Origin: Rubrobacter tropicus
GTDB taxonomy: Bacteria; Actinomycetota; Rubrobacteria; Rubrobacterales; Rubrobacteraceae
Length of the DNA: 64,000 nt
NCBI RefSeq assembly: GCF_011492945.1
Contig: NZ_CP045119.1
Span: 2,914,001-2,978,000, forward strand
Direction of reading: 5' to 3'
The notes beneath the pieces were generated by a model, which was given only the letters and a program-made list of their open reading frames with translations, did no database searches and had not been told where the DNA came from. The position numbers and the translations under genes were made by a program. Of the stretch, positions 33,724 to 41,948 are shown in pieces; positions within the stretch are counted from its first letter, which is position 1, and the number at the start of each line of letters is the position of its first letter.

Positions 33724-35236
33724 CCCTGGCACCTCCTCGTACGAGGTCCCCCGCTGCGCCCCGGGGGAAGAACATCGCAGCCCCCAGGCTGGCGAGGCCG
33801 AAGACGAGCAGCACCCAGAACGCCGGCGAGAGCGCGGCCGCCAGGGCCCCCGAGAGCTCCGCGTAGGCCGCTTCGGGGACGCGGGAGCGCACGGCGGGCT
33901 GCAGCAGGGCGTTCGGGTCCGAAAGCAACCTTCCGAGGGCGGCGTCGCCGTCCGTGACCCGCCCGACGGCGGCGTCGTAGCGTTCGCCCAGGGAGGCGTT
34001 GAGCAGCGCGCCCATCACGGCGACGCCCAGGGACCCTCCGACCGTCCTGAAGAAGACGACCGAGGAGGTCGCGACGCCGCGCCGCCGCCAGGGCACGGCG
34101 TTCTGCACGCTCACCAGGTAGCTGGTGCTAGAGAATCCGAGCCCGAGCCCTATGGTAACGACCGCGGTGACGACGTAGGCGAGCGAGGTGCCCCTGTCCA
34201 TCGGGACGCACAGGGCGGAGCCTGCGGCGATCAGGGCGGACCCGAGCAGGAGCGTCGTGCGGTAGCCGGTCCTGAGCAGCATCCGTCCGCCGACGAACGA
34301 CCCGACGGGCCAGCCTATGGACAGAGAGGCAACCACGGCCCCGGCCGTTAGGGCCGTGCCGCCGAGCGAGCCCTGCACGAAGAGCGGCACGTAGACGGAG
34401 ACGCCGAGCAGGACCCCGCCCATCGCCAGGTTCCCGGCCGCCGAAACGGAGAGGATCCTGTCCCGAAAAAGATCCAACGGGACAACGGGGTCGTCGGCCC
34501 GCCCCTCGACGAACACGAAGAGGACGAGCGTCGCGGCGCCACCGACGAAAAGTGCCATGGAACCGGCCGAAAGCCCCGTACCGCCGCCACCGAGCAGGGC
34601 GAGCAGGACCGCGACGAGCCCGCCGGTCAGCAGCGCGGTGCCGAGGTAGTCCACCTTGCGTGGGCGGCGCTCGAACGACTCGGTAAGGGCGAGGGCGAGG
34701 AGGACGGCCGCCACGAGGCCGAAGGGGATGTTTATGTAGAACACCCAGCGCCAGGAGACGAGGTCGGTCAAGAGGCCGCCGACGGCCGGGCCGAGGATCG
34801 CGGAGATCCCCCACACAGCCCCGAACAACCCTTGAATGCGCGCCCGCGCCTCGAGCTCGAAGATGTCGCCCACGATGGTGATCGCCACGGGCTGCACGGC
34901 GCCCGCCCCGAGCCCCTGCAAAGTCCTGAACGCTATGAGCGCCGCCATGCTCTGCGAGGTTCCCGCGAGCACGCTGCCAAGCAAAAACAGGAAGATCCCG
35001 GCCAGGTAAACGGGCTTTCTGCCGTAGGTGTCCGAGAGCTTGCCGAAGACGGGTCCCGTCACGGTCGCGGCCAGCAGGTACGAGGCGAAGGCCCACGGGT
35101 AGAGCGAGAGCCCGCCGAGCTCGCCGATGATCGTCGGCATCGCGGTCCCAACAACCGTCGCGTCCAGGGCCGCCAGGAACGTCCCGATAAGCGTGGCGAG
35201 CACCACGAGCGTCTTGCGCCGCCTGCTGAACCCCAA
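33716..35236 (-). CDS. MFS drug exporter, DHA2 (14-TM) family
   Basis: 506 residues. ATVVGTAMPTIIGELGGLSLYPWAFASYLLAAT, motif A GKLSDTYGRKPVYLAG, and the later GAVWGISAILGPAVGGLLTDLVSWRWVFYINIPFG of the 14-TM DHA2/EmrB-like family. Fourteen TM helices are counted. It should expel drugs or lipophilic cations with proton antiport. The substrate is not readable from sequence. Followed by the SseB-like gene with an 8-bp overlap. Confidence 0.92.
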   Translation of the reverse strand: MGFSRRRKTLVVLATLIGTFLAALDATVVGTAMPTIIGELGGLSLYPWAFASYLLAATVTGPVFGKLSDTYGRKPVYLAGIFLFLLGSVLAGTSQSMAALIAFRTLQGLGAGAVQPVAITIVGDIFELEARARIQGLFGAVWGISAILGPAVGGLLTDLVSWRWVFYINIPFGLVAAVLLALALTESFERRPRKVDYLGTALLTGGLVAVLLALLGGGGTGLSAGSMALFVGGAATLVLFVFVEGRADDPVVPLDLFRDRILSVSAAGNLAMGGVLLGVSVYVPLFVQGSLGGTALTAGAVVASLSIGWPVGSFVGGRMLLRTGYRTTLLLGSALIAAGSALCVPMDRGTSLAYVVTAVVTIGLGLGFSSTSYLVSVQNAVPWRRRGVATSSVVFFRTVGGSLGVAVMGALLNASLGERYDAAVGRVTDGDAALGRLLSDPNALLQPAVRSRVPEAAYAELSGALAAALSPAFWVLLVFGLASLGAAMFFPRGAAGDLVRGGARGG

Positions 35237-35304
35237 GGCTAAGAGTTTTGTTCGGGCGTGATCACGAAAGAGAGATCATAGCATCGGACGCCGGGGGTAC
35301 AGTG

Positions 35305-36480
35305 TCATACCTCGTACCCCACCACGGGTTCGAGTTGGCGGAGCTGGGCGCGCGCGAGCAGGTGCTTGAACGCCGCGTCGCGCAGCCGGCACGCCAGGGA
35401 GTTCTCCAGTTGGAAGAACCACCGCCCTGCGAGCCGGGAGCTGCGCTGTATCCGGGCGGTCCGCGCCGCGCGCCGACGCTCGTAGAGTCTCAGGGCGTCT
35501 TCGGCGGGACCTTGTGCCAGGCACCGGGCGAGCACCACCGCGTCCTCCACGGCCTGGCACGCGCCCTGGCCGAGGTTCGGCGTCATCGGGTGGGCCGCGT
35601 CGCCCAGCAGCGTTACCCTACCCTCGCCCCACACCTCCCCGAGGGGCTCCCTGTCGTAGATGTCGGTACGCAGGATCTCTGCCTCCTCCGTGGCCCCGAC
35701 CGCCTCCGGCGCGGGCCCGTACCAGCCCCGCAGGCGCTCCAGAACGTCCCTCTTGCGCCCCGCTGGGCCGTCCCCCTCGCCCTCGGGCGCGTTCTTGGTC
35801 AGGTACCAGTAGAACCGGCCGCGCCCGATGTTCGCGAGCCCGAACTCCGACCCCCGCCCCCAGAGGCCCAGGTCAGCCCCTTCGGGCACGAGCTCGCGGC
35901 CCGGCTCGACGACGCCGCGCCAAGCGGTGAACCCGGCGTAGCGGGGCCGGGCTTCGCCGTGCAACTGCGACCGGACGGCGGAGAAGAGGCCGTCGGCCCC
36001 CACGAGGAGGTCGCCCCGCTCCTCCCGGCCGTCGGCGAAGTGGGCGATCACCTCCCCGGCGCCGTGCTCGAAGCGGACGAGCCTCGCCCCGGTCCGGACC
36101 GTCCCGGCCGGAAGCGCGGAGAGGAGGGCCGCCTGGAGATCCGCCCGGTGAAGAGCGAGGCTCGCGTCGCCGAACCGGCGCATCTCCTCCGCGGAGAACG
36201 AAGAGAGCGGAAGCCCGCGCCAGGAGCGGACCTCGCCCCCGATCTCCGCCCCCAGGCCCCGAACGGCCTCGCCGAGGCCGATGCGGTCCAGGGCCTTCAC
36301 CGCGTTTGCCCAGAGCGAGATACCGGCCCCCACCTCCCCAAGCTCACCCGCGCGCTCGAAGACCCGAACGTCCGACCCCGCGCGGCGGAGGGCGATGGCC
36401 GCCGTCAGCCCGCCAATACCACCGCCCACCACGACCGCCCTCAAACCCGCAAGCCTCCTCGATTCGTGCGGAATAAGCAT
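35305..36480 (-). CDS. FAD-dependent monooxygenase
   Basis: 391 residues. AVVVGGGIGGLTAAIALRRAGSDVRVFERAGE binds the ADP moiety, GADGLFSAVRSQL is the DG motif, and GDAAHPMTPNLGQGACQAVEDAVVL is the GD motif of flavin hydroxylases such as FAD-urate hydroxylase and zeaxanthin epoxidase-like enzymes. NAD(P)H-dependent aromatic or carotenoid hydroxylation is possible. The start could be shifted to the GTG just upstream of VVVGGG. Substrate unknown. Confidence 0.9.
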   Translation of the reverse strand: MLIPHESRRLAGLRAVVVGGGIGGLTAAIALRRAGSDVRVFERAGELGEVGAGISLWANAVKALDRIGLGEAVRGLGAEIGGEVRSWRGLPLSSFSAEEMRRFGDASLALHRADLQAALLSALPAGTVRTGARLVRFEHGAGEVIAHFADGREERGDLLVGADGLFSAVRSQLHGEARPRYAGFTAWRGVVEPGRELVPEGADLGLWGRGSEFGLANIGRGRFYWYLTKNAPEGEGDGPAGRKRDVLERLRGWYGPAPEAVGATEEAEILRTDIYDREPLGEVWGEGRVTLLGDAAHPMTPNLGQGACQAVEDAVVLARCLAQGPAEDALRLYERRRAARTARIQRSSRLAGRWFFQLENSLACRLRDAAFKHLLARAQLRQLEPVVGYEV

Positions 36481-36553
36481 AGGTCAGCGGCAGGAACGCC
36501 GCCGTGAACCGTTTACTCAGTAGACCGCGGAGGGTGTCCGGGCCGGGACGCTG

Positions 36554-36949
36554 TTACCTGATGAGCGAGCGCGGCTTGACGAGCTCGCGAACGGTGGAGA
36601 CGAGCTCCTCGCCAGAGAAAGGCTTGCGCAGGACGCGCACGCACCCGTGCGTCCGTTCCGCGAGGGCCCTGCCGGCCGGGTCCTTCTTCGCGGCCATAAG
36701 GACGACCGGGATCTTGGACGTCTTCGGCATCGCTTTGAGGCAGTGGCAGGCCTCGACGCCGCCGACCTGCGGCATGGAGACGTCCATAACGATGAGGTCG
36801 ACCCTGCGGCCCAGCGCCTCCTGAAGCGCCCTCTGCCCGTCCGTGGCCACGACCACCCGGAAACCCTCATCGGTAAGGGCCTCCGTGGCGAAATCCAGCA
36901 CGACGGGGTCGTCGTCGGCGAGCATAATAGTCTGTTTTCCTCTGTCCAC
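36554..36949 (-). CDS. receiver-domain response regulator (stand-alone)
   Basis: 131 residues from GTG 36949. Acidic pocket D12-D13-D14, phosphoacceptor D56 (DLIVMDVSMPQVGG) and K109 (RVLRKPFSG). The Thr/Ser switch residue before the last strand is replaced by Ala (VVLMAAKK), so the output switch may be altered. No output domain or histidine kinase gene is adjacent. TAAAAT lies 8 bp before the GTG, so the transcript may be leaderless. Confidence 0.9.
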   Translation of the reverse strand: MDRGKQTIMLADDDPVVLDFATEALTDEGFRVVVATDGQRALQEALGRRVDLIVMDVSMPQVGGVEACHCLKAMPKTSKIPVVLMAAKKDPAGRALAERTHGCVRVLRKPFSGEELVSTVRELVKPRSLIR

Positions 36950-36974
36950 GGCGCGTTATTTTACACCCAAAAGG

Positions 36975-37165
36975 GAGTAGCGGTCAGCCATCAGCCATCG
37001 GCTTTCAGCCAGTACTTCTCCGGCCTCATCCCGCCCGTGAGAGAGGCACAGTGCGCGGCGCGTGGCCTTGTGACAACTTTCCTGGAATCGGGGCCCCGCC
37101 TGTTAAAATAGGAAGCGAAAACTCCAACCGGAAGCTGACGGCTGACCGCTGAAAGCTGAAAGCTA
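36975..37165. repeat. arm-core-arm repeat cassette, copy 10
   Basis: Left arm GCGGTCAGCCATCAGCCATC and GGCTTTCAGCC (36980-37015), right arm GAAGCTGACGGCTGACCGC and TGAAAGCTGAAAGC (37130-37165), inverted with respect to each other. The core of about 115 bp (37016-37129) includes TTAAAATAGG, which may serve as the -10 for ispH. Confidence 0.65.
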
Positions 37166-37179
37166 CTAACGAGGTGTTC

Positions 37180-38406
37180 GTGACGGAGCAGAGATACTTT
37201 CGCAAGGGTTTCAAAATGCGCGACGAGGTGCAGCACCTTCTCGACCGCGACTACCGCTCCGAGGCCGTTGACCGGGTGCGCGAGAACGGCAACGTGCTCT
37301 CCGTGGACGGGCTCACGATACGCCTGGCCGACGAGTTCGGGTTCTGCTACGGGGTGGACCGGGCGGTCGACTACGCCTTCCAGACCCGCGAGAAGTTCCC
37401 GGACAGGCGCATCTTCATAACGGGGGACATGATCCACAACGCCTCCATGAACGACCGCCTGCGCGAGATGGGCATAGAGTTCCTCTCCACCGGCTTCGAC
37501 GGCCCCACCGAGGAAGCCTTCGACCGCCTCTCCCCCGAGGACGTGGTCCTGCTGCCGGCCTTCGGCGCCCCCATAGACTGGGTCGAGAAGCTCCGCGAGA
37601 AAGAGTGCGTCGTGGTCGACACCACCTGCGGCTCGGTCCTCTCCGTCTGGAAGCGCGTCACGCGCTACGCCAAAAAAGAGTTCACGAGCATCATCCACGG
37701 CAAGTACTACCACGAGGAGACCAAGGCCACGGCCTCCCAGACCCTCAAGGACGGCGGCAACGGCCGCTACCTCATAGTGCGCAACCTGAAGGAGACCGCC
37801 TACGTAACGGAGTTCATCCTGGGCCGGATGACGGCCGCCGAGCTCACGGAGAAGCTCGCCCACGGCATGAGCCCAGGCTTCGACCCCGAGAGGGACTTGC
37901 AGCGCGTCGGCGTCGCCAACCAGACGACTATGCTGATGAGCGAGACGCTCGCGGTCGGTGAGGAGCTCAGAAAGGCGATGGCCGAGCGCTACGGCGAGGA
38001 GAACATCTCCGAGCACTTCGAGCTCTTCGACACGATCTGCTCCGCCACCCAGGACCGCCAGGACGCGCTCTTCGAGCTTCTGGAGCAGCCGCTCGACGTG
38101 ATGGTCGTCATCGGGGGGTACAACTCCTCCAACACGAACAACCTCGCGATCATCGCAGACGAGCGGGTACCTAAGAGCTACCACATAGCGAGCGGCGACT
38201 GCATCGAGGGCGGCACCATCCGCCACAAACCGGCCCACACCCCCCTCGACGCCCGCGAAGAGGTGGCGGAGACGGGCTGGCTCCCCGAAGGCCCCGTCCG
38301 CATCGGCCTCACCGCCGGCGCCTCGACGCCGAACTCCCAGATAGGCCTCGCCATAGGACGCCTCCTCGAAGCGCGCGGCCTCCCGCCCGAAGCAGCGCTT
38401 CGCTAG
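37180..38406 (+). CDS. ispH: 4-hydroxy-3-methylbut-2-enyl diphosphate reductase (IspH/LytB)
   Basis: 408 residues from GTG 37180 (GAGG 5 bp before it), the long cyanobacterial/plant form rather than the ~310-residue form. Iron-sulfur cysteines are C56 (FCYGVDRA), C150 (DTTCGSV) and C287 (DTICSATQDRQ). HGKYYHEETKATASQ and NNLAIIADE further identify it. It makes IPP and DMAPP in the last step of the MEP pathway and feeds the carotenoid and UPPS-like prenyl functions in this window. Confidence 0.95.
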   Translation: MTEQRYFRKGFKMRDEVQHLLDRDYRSEAVDRVRENGNVLSVDGLTIRLADEFGFCYGVDRAVDYAFQTREKFPDRRIFITGDMIHNASMNDRLREMGIEFLSTGFDGPTEEAFDRLSPEDVVLLPAFGAPIDWVEKLREKECVVVDTTCGSVLSVWKRVTRYAKKEFTSIIHGKYYHEETKATASQTLKDGGNGRYLIVRNLKETAYVTEFILGRMTAAELTEKLAHGMSPGFDPERDLQRVGVANQTTMLMSETLAVGEELRKAMAERYGEENISEHFELFDTICSATQDRQDALFELLEQPLDVMVVIGGYNSSNTNNLAIIADERVPKSYHIASGDCIEGGTIRHKPAHTPLDAREEVAETGWLPEGPVRIGLTAGASTPNSQIGLAIGRLLEARGLPPEAALR

Positions 38407-38575
38407 TCAGCACGCGTCGGGCCTTCGGCCCTCGCTCTCAGCCTGTCAGCTTTTCGCCGTGCGAAGCACGACCGGGCCACGCACCGCGCGACGGTTCGGG
38501 TGTCGCGAATCGCGACGCCCACAGACGACTGGCTGACGGGCTGAGAGTCCCCGACAGGGGGCATGCTGACGAGGC
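38405..38575. repeat. arm-core-arm repeat cassette, copy 11
   Basis: GTCAGCACGCGTCGG, CTCTCAGCCTGTCAGC on the left; GACTGGCTGACGGGCTGAGAG and CATGCTGACGAG on the right. The core (38450-38535), read inverted, matches copies 3 and 6: AGTCGTC..., ACCCGAACC, GGCCCGGTCG. Confidence 0.7.
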
Positions 38576-38592
38576 GCGAAGCGCACGTGCTG

Positions 38593-38802
38593 CTACACTC
38601 CCGTTTCGACCAGTTTGCGGGCTATGTCCGCCAGTTCTTCGCCTTGCGGGGTGTCGGAGGCGAAGGAGTGCATGGAGCCGTCGTCGAAGGTGATCTGGGC
38701 GACGTCCGAGGCGGCGGCGCTCTTGCGTGCGTAGCCCCGCAGGGCGACGACGCCGCCCGCCAGGGCGCCGAGGATCAAGAGCCTCCCGAAGAGTTTCTTC
38801 AC
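38593..38802 (-). CDS. small membrane-anchored hypothetical protein (69 aa)
   Basis: KKLFGRLLILGALAGGVVALRGYARK gives an N-terminal anchor followed by a small domain VAQITFDDGSMHSFASDTPQGEEL. It overlaps the roadblock gene by 4 bp and is thus probably translated with it. Function unknown. Confidence 0.65.
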   Translation of the reverse strand: MKKLFGRLLILGALAGGVVALRGYARKSAAASDVAQITFDDGSMHSFASDTPQGEELADIARKLVETGV

Positions 38803-39197
38803 GACCGACCTCCCCCCTGCATAGCCTTCTCGACGTCCCCTTTGGCGTTCCGCATATCGTAGAGTACGAGGCCGACCCGCGCGTCGGGGCCGGTGGTGGC
38901 GGCGAGCGCGCCGCCGTCGAGCCGGACGAGGAGGAGGTGCCCATCCTCGGTGTCGACCCTCACCTGCGCGGCGTGATCCTTGCCGTTCCCCTTCGCCGCC
39001 CTATCGGCCAGGTTCGACACCGCCGCCAGCATGGCCGCGACCCGTTCCCGGTCCACGCCGGGGGCGTGGGAAGAAGAGAGCAGGGCGCCGTCCTTCGCGA
39101 GCACCGCGCACGAGGACATATCCCCCGAGAGAGCCCGAAGGTCCGCCAGGACGCGGTCCAGATCCCCCCCGGAACCGACCTTTTCGCTTTCCGTCAC
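38799..39197 (-). CDS. roadblock/LC7-domain protein
   Basis: 132 residues. LRALSGDMSSCAVLAKDGALLSSS and LLLVRLDGGALAATTGPDARVGLVLYDMRNA match the alpha-beta-beta-alpha-beta Roadblock/LC7 (MglB-like) domain. In actinobacteria these act with small GTPases. No GTPase is adjacent; only the small membrane-anchored protein follows, so a partner must be sought elsewhere. Confidence 0.85.
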   Translation of the reverse strand: MTESEKVGSGGDLDRVLADLRALSGDMSSCAVLAKDGALLSSSHAPGVDRERVAAMLAAVSNLADRAAKGNGKDHAAQVRVDTEDGHLLLVRLDGGALAATTGPDARVGLVLYDMRNAKGDVEKAMQGGGRS

Positions 39198-39270
39198 AAG
39201 ACCTCCATTACCAGCCTACCCGTCGGAGCGCGCATTATAACGGATGCGGGAGAAGGGCCCGCCCCGTCGC

Positions 39271-39299
39271 TTCACAGCCGTCTCAGAGGATGGTATATT
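39271..39299 (+). promoter_or_regulatory. promoter of tRNA-Val
   Basis: TTCACA (39271-39276), 17-bp spacer, TATATT (39294-39299), 11 bp before the tRNA. Confidence 0.7.
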
Positions 39300-39310
39300 C
39301 GTCCTTCCAC

Positions 39311-39382
39311 GGGCGATTAGCTCAGCGGGAGAGCGCTGCCTTCACACGGCAGAGGTCGCTGGTTCGAAACCAGCATCGCCCA
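39311..39382 (+). tRNA. tRNA-Val (CAC)
   Basis: Acceptor GGGCGAT/ATCGCCC with discriminator A, D-arm with GCTCAGCGGGAGAGC, anticodon loop TTCACAC (CAC), T-arm GGTTCGAAACC. Its 3' half is the integration target of the adjacent element; the intact gene is retained at the left end. Confidence 0.97.
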
Positions 39383-39385
39383 CTC
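39338..39385 (+). repeat. attL: 3' half of tRNA-Val, 48-bp direct repeat
   Basis: 48 bp running from the anticodon stem (GCCTTCACACGGCAG) to CACTC just past the tRNA 3' end. It is identical to 45692-45739. Confidence 0.9.
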
Positions 39386-39442
39386 TCTAAGGCCGATACC
39401 TAAGCCAAAAACGCAAACTCCTCGTCAAAGGCGGAGCACCTT

Positions 39443-39463
39443 GTGCAGCAACCGTGCAGCAAC
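39443..39463 (+). repeat. sub-terminal direct repeat, left copy (possible integrase arm site)
   Basis: A 21-bp element starting GTGCAGCAACCGTGCA, itself two GTGCAGCAAC units 11 bp apart. It recurs with one mismatch at 45569-45589 near the other end of the island. Similar doublets lie beside tRNA-integrated elements in other actinobacteria, by recollection. Confidence 0.6.
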
Positions 39464-40107
39464 GCGGGCCAGGACAGTCCATCTATGCCCTGAGTTCACC
39501 CGTGTCTGGGCCTGACGACCCGCGGCTCTGGGATCCAATATCGGACGTTACGAGGAAGGAACGCACCTACCTCTTGGGCGTGAGCACGGCGGGCATAGTG
39601 GTCGTGCGCACGGGCCTGATACCGTCGGAGATCACCACGCTTGGCATCAGGTTTGCGCAGGCTGATCGAGCATCACTGCTGACCGTGCTCGCGCTGGTGG
39701 TCCTCTACTTCCTCGCGGCCTTCGGCGTCTACGCGTTCTCCGATTTCCTGGCCTGGCGCAGCGCCTTCGCCGAAGACCTGCGGAGGAAAAACAGAGAGCG
39801 GCTACAAGCCAGACGCGACAAGATGGAAGAGGATCTACGTCGCATAGACGCCGACTTGCCCCCGATCTACTTCGACCCTCAGGAGGGACCGGCGATTAAG
39901 CGCGGCGACGGCACCCTGAAGGGGGATCTGGAGGCGCAGCTGGAGTACATGCTCCGTTTCTCGGAAGAAGATCTCGAAAGGATGCTCGCGATCAAGTATA
40001 GGGTCGCGTTCGCCATGGTCGGCCCCGCCTCAGTCGTCAGGGCCGCCTTCGAGTTCCTGCTGCCCGCACTTGTGGCGCTGTACGCGTTCTCAGTGCTGTG
40101 GTTCTAG
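39454..40107 (+). CDS. island membrane protein of unknown function
   Basis: 217 residues; the GTG lies inside the 21-bp repeat, so a later start is possible. Two TM segments near 70-100 (VLALVVLYFLAAFGVYAFSDFLA) are followed by a charged coiled-coil cytosolic region (FAEDLRRKNRERLQARRDKMEEDLRRI) and a final TM (FEFLLPALVALYAFSVLWF). No family recognised. Its stop overlaps the convergent integrase remnant by 4 bp. Confidence 0.65.
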   Translation: MQQRGPGQSIYALSSPVSGPDDPRLWDPISDVTRKERTYLLGVSTAGIVVVRTGLIPSEITTLGIRFAQADRASLLTVLALVVLYFLAAFGVYAFSDFLAWRSAFAEDLRRKNRERLQARRDKMEEDLRRIDADLPPIYFDPQEGPAIKRGDGTLKGDLEAQLEYMLRFSEEDLERMLAIKYRVAFAMVGPASVVRAAFEFLLPALVALYAFSVLWF

Positions 40108-40559
40108 AGTGACGACAGCGCCTCCTCTAGGGCCTTGGCTGCCTTCTCCTGCATGTCTGGCATGAGGTGCGAGTAGACGTCCAGGGTGATGCTCACCGAG
40201 GCGTGCCCGAGCATCTCCGAGACGATCTTCGGGTTGACGTTCTTGGAGAGCAGGAGCGTTGCGCAGGTATGGCGGAGGTCGTGGAAGCGGACCGGTCTGA
40301 GCCCCGCCTTCTTCAGGAGCGGCTTCAGCGAACGGTTGCGGAGGTTCGAGGGGTTGATGATGGTCCCGGCCTCCGTGGCAAAGACGAGGCCCCCCGGCCG
40401 GTAGAGGGACCCCATCCGCTCCATCTCCTCGAGCTGGCGAGCGAGGTGGCCCCGTAGCGCCTCAACCGCGGCGCCCGTGAGCCTGATGACCCGGCGGCTG
40501 TTCTTGGTCTTCGGCTCCCCGGTGGCGTATAGCGGCGTCGTCCTCCTCGAGCTGCACAA
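40104..40559 (-). pseudogene. tyrosine recombinase, N-terminally truncated
   Basis: Only the C-terminal half remains. HDLRH (H93 and R96 of the frame), the LGHAS histidine (H119) and the Tyr nucleophile Y129 (DVYSHLMP) are intact, and a strand with the Lys region (EPKTKNSRRVIRL) is present. The Arg-I box and the whole arm/core-binding N-terminus are missing; upstream of about 40540 the sequence is unrelated. It probably cannot catalyse integration alone. Confidence 0.8.
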
Positions 40560-40692
40560 CCCCGACGCCGACCCGCCCGACGCCGTGGAGGTGGAATACC
40601 TGGACGCCGAAGGCGGGCCCGGCCCGTGCGTGGTCTACTCGCCCGACCTCTCGCGGGTCATTTCGCACCACCCCGGCTACAACGCCCCGTGA
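40541..40692 (+). pseudogene. fragment of an unrelated gene fused at the integrase break
   Basis: On the plus strand, 50 codons of normal-looking coding sequence (VVLLELHNPDADPPDAVEVE, then YLDAEGGPGPCVVYSPDLSR) end in TGA at 40690, with no credible start: extending upstream enters the integrase antisense. This looks like the C-terminus of a lost gene joined to the truncated recombinase at about 40520-40545. Confidence 0.5.
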
Positions 40693-40855
40693 CGCCCCTA
40701 CATTGGTGTCGCCTCGCGCGTGCGTGCGCGTTTTGGGTCGCATCGGGGCGTGGTGGAGCACCTTTCCGGCGCTGCCTGTAGGATACGTCGGTTGTGTGCC
40801 GGGGTGGGCGATATGAGTCTTTCCTTCCTCCGCCCCCTAAAGAGAGGTGTTGAGC

Positions 40856-41332
40856 ATGAGAAGACCGCTGTTCCTGATGCTATCGACGGCCTTGGTGGCG
40901 CTGCTCGCGTCTGGTGTGGCGCTGGCGGCCGCGGTCTCGGGAAGTGACGACCGCGACCGCATACTCGGTACCAACCGCCCCGACGCCATCGCGGCCGAAG
41001 GTGGTGCCGATCGTGTGAACGGCAAGGGCGGTGACGACACGATCTCTGGCGGCAGCGGCGACGACCAGCTCAACGGCGGCTACGGTGACGACCTTATAGC
41101 GGGCGGGAACGGTGACGACACAATATCCAGCGATGCGGGGGTTCTCGGAAATTCCGGCCGTGGCACCTTCGGCAGGGACAGACTGTACGGAGGGGACGGC
41201 AACGACGTCATCTCCGCTGGCGGAGATGGCAAGCGGGACCGTAGGATAAGCTGCGGACGGGGTCGTGACGAAGTGTTCGCCGATCGGCGTGATCCGGTCG
41301 CGGCCGACTGCGAGAAGGTGCGTATCCGGTAG
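40856..41332 (+). CDS. secreted RTX-type calcium-binding protein (island copy)
   Basis: 158 residues from ATG 40856 (AGAGAGG upstream; GTG 40847 would add three). Signal peptide ends ...GVALAA. RTX repeats GGADRVNGKGGDDTISGG, GDDQLNGGYGDDLIAGG, GRDRLYGGDGNDVISAGG. The C-terminal ISCGRGRDEVFADRRDPV...DCEKVRIR repeats the Cys-pair block of the other two RTX-type proteins. Confidence 0.85.
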   Translation: MRRPLFLMLSTALVALLASGVALAAAVSGSDDRDRILGTNRPDAIAAEGGADRVNGKGGDDTISGGSGDDQLNGGYGDDLIAGGNGDDTISSDAGVLGNSGRGTFGRDRLYGGDGNDVISAGGDGKRDRRISCGRGRDEVFADRRDPVAADCEKVRIR

Positions 41333-41374
41333 CACGGAGATCCACTTGAGGGCTCTACGCGCCCCGCCGGGCGG

Positions 41375-41722
41375 TCAAATCAGCCTCTTCACCTTCTTGC
41401 GGGGCCCGCGCTTACCCGTTACGGCCTTGCTGTCCTCGTAGGCCCTCTGGATCTCGCGCTCCACGGTCCACGGCCCGTCCCGCCGCTCCTCGAGCCACGC
41501 GAGGAGGTCCGAGCGCGGGTAACGGTAGCCGCCCCGCTCGCGGAGCTTCACCCGCGGGAGCGAAGGGGCGAGGCTGCCGAAGGAACTCGGGGCCAGGCGG
41601 AGGAAGTCCGCCGCCTCCTTGGCGTTCATCACCTCCCGGTCCCCGGACTCGCGGACCAGGCGCAGCAGCTCCCGTGCCACGGCGGCGTCGCGCTCTTGCC
41701 GGACCTGCTCATCCATTCCCAA
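41375..41722 (-). CDS. HTH DNA-binding protein, excisionase-like
   Basis: 115 residues. NAKEAADFLRLAPSSFGSLAPSL is a winged-helix/HTH_17-type recognition region, followed by GGYRYPRSDLLAWLEERR (wing and helix), the layout of excisionase and MerR-like DNA-binding domains. It may be the recombination directionality factor of the island. It overlaps the 41709 gene by 14 bp. Confidence 0.8.
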   Translation of the reverse strand: MGMDEQVRQERDAAVARELLRLVRESGDREVMNAKEAADFLRLAPSSFGSLAPSLPRVKLRERGGYRYPRSDLLAWLEERRDGPWTVEREIQRAYEDSKAVTGKRGPRKKVKRLI

Positions 41723-41948
41723 AACCTCCGCCGTGGCGCTCGATGGACCGGCGCACCATCTTGAGCATCTCGCGGGCTATGGCGACGTCGGCGGCTAGGA
41801 CGTTCTTCCGGTCGCTCTCGCTCTCGATCTCAAAGCGGTCCACGACGCGCTCGGCCGTCTCGGCCTCCTCTATGGTGCTCACCCTCCTCCAGGCGCCGTA
41901 GACGGCCTCCCTGGTGGCTAGGCCTCCCTGGTGGCTACAGGCAGCCAC
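41709..41948 (-). CDS. downstream half of a gene split by a 17-bp duplication
   Basis: 79 residues; starts with GTG 41948. VYGAWRRVSTIEEAETAERVVDRFEIESESDRKNVL is predicted helical. The first residues come from the tandem 17-bp repeat at 41904-41937. Deleting one repeat unit fuses it in frame with the 41918-42076 gene into a single protein of about 120 residues. Confidence 0.5.
   Translation of the reverse strand: MAACSHQGGLATREAVYGAWRRVSTIEEAETAERVVDRFEIESESDRKNVLAADVAIAREMLKMVRRSIERHGGGFGNG
41904..41937. repeat. 17-bp perfect tandem duplication
   Basis: GGCCTCCCTGGTGGCTA occurs twice in direct succession (41904-41920, 41921-41937). Being 17 bp, it shifts the frame and introduces a stop in the minus-strand gene. 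Confidence 0.85.

Noticed and set aside
37069-37109. Consensus promoter for ispH with TTGTGA as -35
   Set aside because: The distance from TTGTGA to TAAAAT is 29 bp, too long; only the -10 is plausible.
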